From assembly GCA_009778235.1 (NCBI GenBank), contig WRKE01000190.1, positions 1 to 6,336 on the forward strand: a DNA stretch of 6,336 bases, written 5' to 3'. This stretch comes from Pseudomonadota bacterium. Its GTDB lineage: Bacteria > Desulfobacterota > Desulfobulbia > Desulfobulbales > Desulfobulbaceae. The notes under the pieces were generated by a model that saw only the letters and a program-made list of their open reading frames with translations, ran no database searches and was not told the DNA's origin. This document shows positions 1-4,743 of the stretch, one piece after another. The position numbers and the translations under genes are program-made. Numbering within the stretch: position 1 is the stretch's first letter; each line of letters opens with the position of its first letter.

Positions 1-18
1 TTTGCAGATGGGCAACCG

Positions 19-86
19 GCGAAGCCGATTTCGCCAGCTTTAGCTGTTAACCGAAGCCACCGGCTTTAGCCGGTGGAGCATTCACT
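19..86 (+). mobile_element. Candidate right end of an IS200/IS605-family (TnpB-type) element
   Basis: Three small inverted repeats are packed into this stretch: GGCGAA/TTCGCC, CAGC-TTTA-GCTG, and CCACCGGC-TTTA-GCCGGTGG. The last one is flanked by GAAG on the left and AGCATTCAC on the right. A GAAGCC-hairpin with a TTTA or TTCA loop, followed a few bases later by TTCAC, is the look I associate with right ends of IS200/IS605 elements, especially the IS1341/TnpB group. There the subterminal hairpin is read by the Y1 transposase, and the same region forms the 3' part of the TnpB guide RNA. No tnpA or tnpB is visible, because the element body would lie upstream of base 1. The exact boundary (about 86) is inferred. 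It could instead be an unrelated repetitive palindrome. Confidence 0.42.
57..76 (+). repeat. Perfect hairpin, 8-bp stem with TTTA loop
   Basis: CCACCGGC (57-64) and GCCGGTGG (69-76) are exact reverse complements separated by TTTA. No run of T follows directly (the next bases are AGCATTCAC), so it does not read as an intrinsic terminator. It is the core of the candidate insertion-sequence end described for this region. Confidence 0.85.
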
Positions 87-106
87 TTTCCCCCGGGGTG
101 GGGTGC

Positions 107-730
107 ATGGTTGATGCCCTTATTCAAGAACGCGATCGGCTGCGCAGGACGACCCTGGCCCGCCGCGACCTTCTCTCCCCTGCTGACCAACAGGCCCGGA
201 GCGAGAAGATTGCTGGCTCGCTGTTGAGCCACCCACTGCTCTGCCATAAAAAAGTTATCTTCATCTACTGCCATTTCCGGAGCGAGGTGCAGACCGCCCT
301 GGTGATCGACCACTGCCTCAGCCAGGGCAAGACGGTCTGTGTTCCGGTGAGCGTGCCGCAGGAATCGGACCTGTTGGCCGTGACCATCATAGATCCAATC
401 CATGATCTCGCTCCCGGCTTTCAGGGGATTCCCGAGCCCTTGCCCCATCTGGTCCACACCCGACGGATTTCGCCAGCCCTGATTGGGGCGGCGGTGATTC
501 CAGGGGCGGTTTTCGATCGCCACGGCCACCGCCTCGGCTACGGTATGGGCTTCTACGACCGGTTTCTGATCCGCGCCCCCCAGGCGATCCGAATCGGACT
601 CGCCTTTTCCAGTCAACTGGTGGAGCGGCTGCCGGTTTTCGAACATGATATTCCCATGGATATGATCGTCACTGAGGAGGAGCAGATCCTGTGGCCGGAA
701 AGACTCCATGTCCAGGAGCGAGGCAGGTAG
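107..730 (+). CDS. fau: 5-formyltetrahydrofolate cyclo-ligase (5,10-methenyltetrahydrofolate synthetase)
   Basis: Cytoplasmic ATP-dependent enzyme that converts 5-formyl-THF (folinic acid) to 5,10-methenyl-THF, returning this storage or inhibitory folate to one-carbon metabolism. From ATG 107 the protein is 207 aa, slightly longer than the usual 180-200. Family landmarks are present in order: the basic N-terminal helix with LRR (12-14), a YCHFRSEVQT-like strand (54-63), GIPEP (107-111), IPGAVFD (131-137), the ATP/substrate loop GYGMGFYDRF (144-153) and a C-terminal DMIVTE (185-190). The loop is often GYGxGYYDR, so Met and Phe here are mild variants. I prefer ATG 107 because GGGGTG lies 6 nt upstream. 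An in-frame GTG at 98 would add three residues (M-G-C) and has no visible ribosome-binding site. The gene lies just downstream of a candidate IS end with no clear promoter of its own, so readthrough from upstream is possible. Also known as ygfA or mthfs. Confidence 0.93.
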   Translation: MVDALIQERDRLRRTTLARRDLLSPADQQARSEKIAGSLLSHPLLCHKKVIFIYCHFRSEVQTALVIDHCLSQGKTVCVPVSVPQESDLLAVTIIDPIHDLAPGFQGIPEPLPHLVHTRRISPALIGAAVIPGAVFDRHGHRLGYGMGFYDRFLIRAPQAIRIGLAFSSQLVERLPVFEHDIPMDMIVTEEEQILWPERLHVQERGR

Positions 731-739
731 CTCCTTTTT
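714..739 (+). terminator. Probable weak intrinsic terminator after the cyclo-ligase gene
   Basis: AGGAGC (714-719) pairs exactly with GCTCCT (730-735) around a 10-nt loop, and a run of five T (735-739) follows, then CCCC. The TAG stop codon of the upstream gene lies across the loop and stem. The stem is only 6 bp, so efficiency may be modest. A new promoter-like sequence downstream supports a transcription-unit boundary here. Confidence 0.45.
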
Positions 740-798
740 CCCCTCTTGCCGGTCTCACTCGATTCAAGATCGATGCTGGGTGAACTCTTTTGCAGGGG

Positions 799-827
799 TT
801 GTTCTTTCTATCTATTCACTGTATAAA
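799..827 (+). promoter_or_regulatory. Candidate sigma70-type promoter for gatC-gatA-hisC-cmk
   Basis: TATAAA (822-827) matches the -10 consensus at five of six positions. TTGTTC (799-804) sits 17 nt upstream and matches the -35 box at three of six. The expected transcript start is near 834, giving a leader of about 54 nt before the gatC ATG. A 10-bp palindrome, ATCCGCGGAT (840-849), lies just after the predicted start. The rest of the 731-887 spacer shows nothing else I can name. Confidence 0.45.
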
Positions 828-887
828 CTGAAGTGGTTCATCCGCGGATAAACGCACCTGTTCAACGTTCTTCCTGAAACCCCGACC

Positions 888-1175
888 ATGAAAATAACCA
901 GAGATGAAGTTCAGCATGTGGCCGCGCTGGCCCGCCTTGACCTAAACGACGCTGAAGTGGACCGGATGACCGGACAACTCAACGCCATCCTCACCTATGT
1001 GGCCAAGCTCGACGAGCTGGACACCGCCGGCGTGGTGGTCACCACCCACACCCAACCGATGATCAACGCCTTCCGCGAAGACGAAGTGCGCCCTTCCCTG
1101 CCCCGGGAACAGGCTCTGGCCAACTCACCCGAGCAGAACGGCGAATCCTTCGTGGTGCCGCGAGTCATCGGCTGA
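888..1175 (+). CDS. gatC: Asp-tRNA(Asn)/Glu-tRNA(Gln) amidotransferase subunit C
   Basis: Small non-catalytic subunit of the GatCAB amidotransferase. It wraps around and stabilises the GatA-GatB interface, allowing conversion of misacylated Asp-tRNA(Asn) and/or Glu-tRNA(Gln) to the amidated forms. The 95-aa length is typical. Family signatures are the N-terminal helix with VAALARLDL (11-19) and a following E, the NAILTYVAKLDELDT helix and turn, the FREDEVRPSL segment, and the C-terminal ESFVVPRVI tail. The start ATG has no strong Shine-Dalgarno sequence upstream, but the N-terminus begins as expected for the family. gatA follows after 36 nt. Presence of gatCA suggests the organism makes at least one of Gln-tRNA or Asn-tRNA by the indirect route. 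gatB is not in the window. Confidence 0.96.
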   Translation: MKITRDEVQHVAALARLDLNDAEVDRMTGQLNAILTYVAKLDELDTAGVVVTTHTQPMINAFREDEVRPSLPREQALANSPEQNGESFVVPRVIG

Positions 1176-1211
1176 TCCGGCACCCTACGCACCCTCCAAC
1201 CACAATTTCCT

Positions 1212-2672
1212 ATGGAATACTTTTCGTTAACCGCCCATGAAGCGCTACGGCTGCTCGAATCCGGCGAAGTCAGCTCAATGGCCCTCACCGAGTCGGTGTT
1301 AGCCCGGATCGACGCGGTCGAGCCCACGGTGCAAGCCTATCTGACCCTGGACCGAGAAGGCGTGCTTCGCCAGGCCGAACAGGCCGATATCGCCAGAAAA
1401 AAAGGCCAGGCCGGCCCGCTGTGCGGTATCCCCTTGGCGATCAAGGATGCCTTCTGCACCACCACCATGCCCACCACCTGCGGCTCCCGCATGCTTGAGC
1501 ATTTTGTCGCCCCCTATGAGGCCACGGTGGTCACCAAGCTGGCCCAAGCTGGATCGATTTTGCTCGGCAAGCTGGCCATGGATGAATTCGCCATGGGATC
1601 CACCAGTGAGACTTGCGCCTTCAAGGTACCGCATAACCCCTGGAAGAAGGGGTATGTGGCGGGAGGCTCCAGCGGCGGTTCAGCCGCGGCCGTGGCCGCC
1701 GATGAATGTTTTGCCTCACTGGGTTCCGACACCGGCGGCTCGATCCGCCAGCCGGCTTCTCTCTGCGGCACCGTGGGGATGAAACCCACTTATGGCCGGG
1801 TCTCGCGTTATGGCCTGGTGGCCTTTGCCTCCTCCCTTGACCAGGTCGGTCCCCTGACCAAGGATGTACGCGATTGCGCTTTGATGATGAACGCCATCTG
1901 CGGTTATGATCCCCAGGATTCGACCTCAATTGACCAGCCGGTGCCCGACTATCGCACATCCCTGCAAGCGGGGCTCAAGGGCGTGAAGATAGGGATACCT
2001 CGGGAATATTTCGGCCAGGGACTCGATCCTGAAGTGGACCAGGCGGTCCGCCAGGGCATGGCCATGCTCAAAGAGGCCGGGGCTGAACTGATCGAGGTCT
2101 CCCTGCCCCACACCGACTATTGCGTGGCTGTCTTTTATTTGATTGCCCCGGCCGAGGCCAGCTCCAACCTGGCATGCTTTGACGGGGTTCGCTACGGTTT
2201 TCGTGACCGTTCCGCCGATTCCCTGATCGAGATGTACAATAAAACCCGCTCCCACGGGTTTGGCGACGAGGTCAAGCGACGGATTCTGATCGGCACCTAC
2301 GCGCTGTCTTCCGGATATTACGATGCCTTCTACAAGAAGGCATCGCAGGTTCGTACCCTGATCAAGGAGGATTTCGCCCGGGTCTTTACCACCTGCGACC
2401 TGATGGTCTCACCGGTGTGCCCCACCCCGGCTTGGAAGATCGGCGACATGGCCGATGATCCCTTGGCGAAGTATCTTTCAGATATTCTTACTCTTTCAAC
2501 AAATCTTGCCGGTGTGCCCGGCATGTCGGTGCCCTGTGGATTCAGCCGGGATGGCCTGCCGATCGGCATGCAGTTGCAGGCTGCCCATTTCAACGAGGAC
2601 GTTTTGTTACGCACGGCCTATAATCTTGAACAACGTGCCGGCGTTGTTGGTAAAAAACCGGTGATCGCCTGA
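1212..2672 (+). CDS. gatA: Asp-tRNA(Asn)/Glu-tRNA(Gln) amidotransferase subunit A (amidase)
   Basis: Glutaminase subunit of GatCAB. It hydrolyses glutamine and releases ammonia, which travels to GatB to amidate the tRNA-bound Asp or Glu. At 486 aa it has the standard length for GatA. The amidase-signature Ser-cisSer-Lys triad is intact: Lys78 in GIPLAIKD, Ser153 in GGSSGGSAAAVA and Ser177 in GSDTGGSIRQP. These positions are each one less than the residues I recall for Staphylococcus aureus GatA (79/154/178). The GatA-type MKPTYGRVSRYGLVAFASSLDQVGP block (190-214) separates it from general amidases. The C-terminal GLPIGMQL motif is also present. The start lacks a clear Shine-Dalgarno, but MEYFSLTAHEA aligns with normal family N-termini. 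The stop is followed after 2 nt by the hisC ATG, so coupled translation is likely. Confidence 0.97.
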   Translation: MEYFSLTAHEALRLLESGEVSSMALTESVLARIDAVEPTVQAYLTLDREGVLRQAEQADIARKKGQAGPLCGIPLAIKDAFCTTTMPTTCGSRMLEHFVAPYEATVVTKLAQAGSILLGKLAMDEFAMGSTSETCAFKVPHNPWKKGYVAGGSSGGSAAAVAADECFASLGSDTGGSIRQPASLCGTVGMKPTYGRVSRYGLVAFASSLDQVGPLTKDVRDCALMMNAICGYDPQDSTSIDQPVPDYRTSLQAGLKGVKIGIPREYFGQGLDPEVDQAVRQGMAMLKEAGAELIEVSLPHTDYCVAVFYLIAPAEASSNLACFDGVRYGFRDRSADSLIEMYNKTRSHGFGDEVKRRILIGTYALSSGYYDAFYKKASQVRTLIKEDFARVFTTCDLMVSPVCPTPAWKIGDMADDPLAKYLSDILTLSTNLAGVPGMSVPCGFSRDGLPIGMQLQAAHFNEDVLLRTAYNLEQRAGVVGKKPVIA

Positions 2673-2674
2673 CC

Positions 2675-3793
2675 ATGCAGCTTCCTGTGCCCCAACATAT
2701 CGCCGCCATTGTCCCCTACCCGCCCGGCAAACCCATGGATGAGCTGGAGCGGGAGTACGGCATCACCAACGCCATCAAGCTGGCCTCCAACGAGAATCCT
2801 TGGGGGCCGTCGCCCAAGGCGGTTGCCGCCATCGGCGCGATGCTGGACAACCTGCACCGCTACCCGGATGGGTCAAGTTACTCCCTGACCGAGGCGGTGG
2901 CCCGCTGGATCGGTGCGGCCCCGGAAGAAATCGTGCTCGGCAACGGTTCCAACGAGGTGATCGAGTTTCTGGTCAAGGCCTTTGTCGGCACAGGTGATGA
3001 GGTAATCACCAGTCATCCCTCTTTTTTGATGTACCAGAAGTTCGTCCAGGTGCGGGGCGGCGACAACGTGGTCATCCCCTTGAAGGAAATGCACCATGAC
3101 CTGGAGGCGGTAACCCGGGCGGTCACCAAGCGTACCCGCCTGATTTTTATCGACAACCCCAATAATCCCACCGGCACCTTGATTGATCGGGAGCGGTTTG
3201 GCCATTTCCTCGCCAACCTGCCCGAAACGGTGATCGTGGTGGTCGACGAGGCCTATGTTGATTTTGTCGATCCTGACCAGCGCATCGATATCCTGGGCTT
3301 GATTCGCAACCCGGACAAGATCCCGGCGGTGGTCAGCCTGCGCACCTTTTCCAAGGCATTTGGTTTGGCCGGTTTGCGGGTCGGGTTCGGGGTGATGCAT
3401 CGCGAGGTGGCTAGTTTGCTCCATCGGGTGCGACAACCGTTCAACATCAGTCTGCCGGCCCAGGCAGGCGCGCTGGCTGCCCTGGATGATGAGGCCCACT
3501 ATGATTTTACCCTGCGCTCCACAGCCGAGGGCAGGGCCTGGCTGGTCAAGGCCTTGGACGAATTGGGCTGCCGGTCATACCCGTCGCATACCAACTTTTT
3601 CCTGATTGATGTTAACGGTGACGCCACCCGCCTGTACGAGGCTATGTTGTACAAAGGGGTGATCGTGCGGTCGATGAAGGCCTACGGCTATCCGGAATTC
3701 ATCCGGATTACGGTGGGCACCGCTACGGAAAACCAGCGGTTCGTGCTTGCTTTAGGCGAGTGTCTGCGGGATTTGGGCTATGGCCGGGGATAA
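2675..3793 (+). CDS. hisC: Histidinol-phosphate aminotransferase
   Basis: PLP-dependent class I/II aminotransferase that transfers an amino group from glutamate to imidazole-acetol phosphate, giving L-histidinol phosphate in histidine biosynthesis. The 372-aa protein shows the HisC pattern: LASNENPWGPSP (36-47), RYPDG (62-66), GNGSNE (89-94), NPNNPTG (161-167), DEAYVDF (191-197), the PLP-lysine motif SLRTFSKAFGLAGLRVG with Lys227 as the Schiff-base residue, and FIRITVGT with Arg344 as the likely carboxylate-binding arginine. Some close homologues act on aromatic or other amino acids, but the motifs favour HisC. It begins 2 nt after the gatA stop and overlaps cmk by 14 nt. No other his genes are present, so this is a stand-alone hisC in a mixed housekeeping operon. 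Confidence 0.93.
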   Translation: MQLPVPQHIAAIVPYPPGKPMDELEREYGITNAIKLASNENPWGPSPKAVAAIGAMLDNLHRYPDGSSYSLTEAVARWIGAAPEEIVLGNGSNEVIEFLVKAFVGTGDEVITSHPSFLMYQKFVQVRGGDNVVIPLKEMHHDLEAVTRAVTKRTRLIFIDNPNNPTGTLIDRERFGHFLANLPETVIVVVDEAYVDFVDPDQRIDILGLIRNPDKIPAVVSLRTFSKAFGLAGLRVGFGVMHREVASLLHRVRQPFNISLPAQAGALAALDDEAHYDFTLRSTAEGRAWLVKALDELGCRSYPSHTNFFLIDVNGDATRLYEAMLYKGVIVRSMKAYGYPEFIRITVGTATENQRFVLALGECLRDLGYGRG

Positions 3794-4472
3794 AACACAA
3801 CAGATTGTCACCATCGACGGTCCGTCCGGCGGTGGCAAGTCCACGGTGTCGCGAGCCCTGGCCGCCAAGCTGCACTTCACCTATCTCGACACCGGGGCAA
3901 TGTACCGGGCCGTGGCCTTTTGCTGCCAACAAAAGGGAGTCGATCCGGCCGATGACATTCGGTTGGGGGCTCTGCTGGCGACTTTCCGTCTTGAACTGCT
4001 GCCGCCTGATCCGGGCGAGGACGATGTCCGGGTGCTGATCAACGGCCAGGAGGTGGGCAGCCAGCTTCGCACCCCGGAAATGGGAATGCTGGCCTCCAGG
4101 GTGTCTGCCCTGCCCCTGGTCCGCCAGGCCTTGACCCGCCTTCAACGGGAAATTGGGGCCAACGGGCGCATTGTGGCCGAAGGCCGTGATACTGGGACTG
4201 TGGTCTTTCCCGGGGCGGCCTGGAAATTTTTTCTCGATGCCAGCCCAGAGGTGCGGGCTCGGCGCCGGGCCATCCAGTTGAGGAGCAAGGGTGAGCAGGT
4301 GGACGAGCAGCAACTGCTCAGCCAGATCATCCAACGCGACCGCAATGACCGGGAACGCTCCATCGCCCCGCTCAAGGCAGCCGCCGAGGCCCTGACCATC
4401 GATTCCACCGGCCTGTCGGCCGAAGAGGTGGTAGGGCTGATGTGCGACAGGATTCTTGCCACCCCTTGCTGA
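3780..4472 (+). CDS. cmk: Cytidylate kinase (CMP/dCMP kinase)
   Basis: Cytoplasmic nucleoside monophosphate kinase that phosphorylates CMP and dCMP with ATP, feeding CTP/dCTP pools from RNA turnover and lipid-linked CMP release. The 230-aa length is typical. Visible motifs are the P-loop GPSGGGKS (14-21), LDTGAMYRA (36-44) of the NMP-binding fold, the LRTPEMG stretch (96-102), the CMP-specificity motif GRDTGTVVFPGA (135-146) and the lid-like RDRNDRERSIAPLKAA segment towards the C-terminus. The ATG at 3780 lies inside the end of hisC, giving a 14-nt overlap in another frame. This start puts the P-loop at the usual distance from the N-terminus. It is the last gene of the cluster. Related genomes often have ispH and rpsA after cmk, but here an unrelated sensor gene follows. 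Confidence 0.96.
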   Translation: MAGDKTQQIVTIDGPSGGGKSTVSRALAAKLHFTYLDTGAMYRAVAFCCQQKGVDPADDIRLGALLATFRLELLPPDPGEDDVRVLINGQEVGSQLRTPEMGMLASRVSALPLVRQALTRLQREIGANGRIVAEGRDTGTVVFPGAAWKFFLDASPEVRARRRAIQLRSKGEQVDEQQLLSQIIQRDRNDRERSIAPLKAAAEALTIDSTGLSAEEVVGLMCDRILATPC

Positions 4473-4512
4473 GGTGAGCGGGGAACATCCGTCGCACCTG
4501 TTCAGATTTTTT
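4469..4512 (+). terminator. Imperfect terminator-like hairpin after cmk
   Basis: CTGAGGTG (4469-4476) can pair with CACC (4495-4498) plus TCAG (4502-4505) if TGT is bulged out. An inner CGG/CCG stem (4479-4481 with 4489-4491) closes a 7-nt loop. The outer stem is followed one base later by six T (4507-4512). It overlaps the cmk stop codon. The bulge and internal loop make it weaker than a textbook terminator, but its position at the end of the operon fits. Confidence 0.35.
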
Positions 4513-4516
4513 CTCA

Positions 4517-4536
4517 CCGCTAACGGCCGTTAGCGG
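4517..4536. repeat. Perfect 20-bp palindrome
   Basis: The half-sites CCGCTAACGG (4517-4526) and CCGTTAGCGG (4527-4536) are exact reverse complements with no spacer. A degenerate third copy, CCGTTGCGG (one base shorter), lies at 4548-4556. No T-run follows on either strand (the run of six T precedes it), so it is not a conventional terminator. A dimeric regulator's operator or a REP-like element are both possible. Confidence 0.8.
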
Positions 4537-4580
4537 CCGAGACCGTTCCGTTGCGGTGCTATTACTTCGCCGGCGAATCT

Positions 4581-4636
4581 GTTGAATAAGCAGGGAATTT
4601 GCTCAGCAGTTTGCCCGCATCCGCCCGCTATTCAAC
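4581..4636. repeat. Spaced inverted repeat, nested
   Basis: GTTGAATA (4581-4588) and TATTCAAC (4629-4636) are exact reverse complements. Inside them GC (4590-4591) can pair with GC (4627-4628) after a bulged A, and GGG (4593-4595) with CCC (4614-4616). The arms enclose about 40 nt. The sequence could form a long stem-loop or be short terminal repeats of a vestigial element. Nothing in it resembles a known RNA family. Confidence 0.5.
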
Positions 4637-4702
4637 CCGCAAGCGTCAACCCATTTAGGGAAGCGAACAGCTTCTCTTTGCACCCTGAACAAAGGCGCGG
4701 GG

Positions 4703-4711
4703 TGCTAAAAT
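4703..4711 (+). promoter_or_regulatory. Extended -10-like promoter for the sensor gene
   Basis: TG-C-TAAAAT fits an extended -10 element (TGn plus a hexamer with five of six consensus bases). No good -35 box is found at 16-18 nt upstream; TTGCAC (4678-4683) is 22 nt away, which is too far. Transcription would begin near 4718, leaving a leader of about 26 nt with the ribosome-binding site in it. Confidence 0.33.
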
Positions 4712-4732
4712 CCATTCTGATGGCGTTGTTCC

Positions 4733-4737
4733 GAGGA
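4733..4737 (+). promoter_or_regulatory. Ribosome-binding site deciding the sensor start
   Basis: GAGGA ends 6 nt before ATG 4744, which is near-ideal spacing. Another in-frame ATG at 4720 would add eight residues (MALFRGIS) but has no comparable purine-rich site upstream. This supports 4744 as the start. Confidence 0.65.
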
Positions 4738-4743
4738 ATCTCA

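Larger units (their letters stand above)
4473..4743. other. Intergenic region between cmk and the sensor gene
   Basis: This 271-bp gap holds no coding region I can support. In order it contains the terminator-like hairpin just after cmk, a perfect 20-bp palindrome (4517-4536), a 12-bp palindrome TTCGCCGGCGAA (4566-4577), a spaced inverted repeat (4581-4636), an extended -10-like sequence (4703-4711) and a good ribosome-binding site (4733-4737). The concentration of dyad symmetry suggests regulatory DNA or remnants of a small mobile element. GC content falls sharply to the right of about 4740. Confidence 0.6.

Noticed and set aside
1..86. 3' end of 6S RNA, which commonly sits upstream of fau/ygfA
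   Set aside because: I see no recognisable closing stem or bubble pattern of 6S RNA in these 86 bases, and the TTTA-loop hairpins fit an insertion-sequence end better. More sequence to the left would settle it.
57..90. Hairpin plus TTCACTTTT as an intrinsic terminator
   Set aside because: The T-rich stretch starts about 8 bases after the stem and is interrupted, so it is not a standard terminator.
840..849. 10-bp palindrome ATCCGCGGAT near the predicted gatC transcript start
   Set aside because: Short GC-rich palindromes of this length occur by chance, and there is no second copy nearby to suggest an operator.
3723..4517. Long antisense open frame (264 codons) opposite cmk and the hisC end, and similar antisense frames opposite fau, gatA and hisC
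   Set aside because: Shadow frames typical of GC-rich coding DNA. Their translations lack recognisable motifs, and the + strand genes have full family signatures.
4676..4705. Overlapping stems CTTTG/CAAAG and GCACCC/GGGTGC suggesting an attenuator or riboswitch
   Set aside because: Stems are short with loops of 9-14 nt, and they lie upstream of the predicted transcript start, so they would not be in the sensor mRNA.
4473..4743. CRISPR array or tandem repeats in the intergenic gap
   Set aside because: The dyads differ from each other and show no regular repeat-spacer periodicity.
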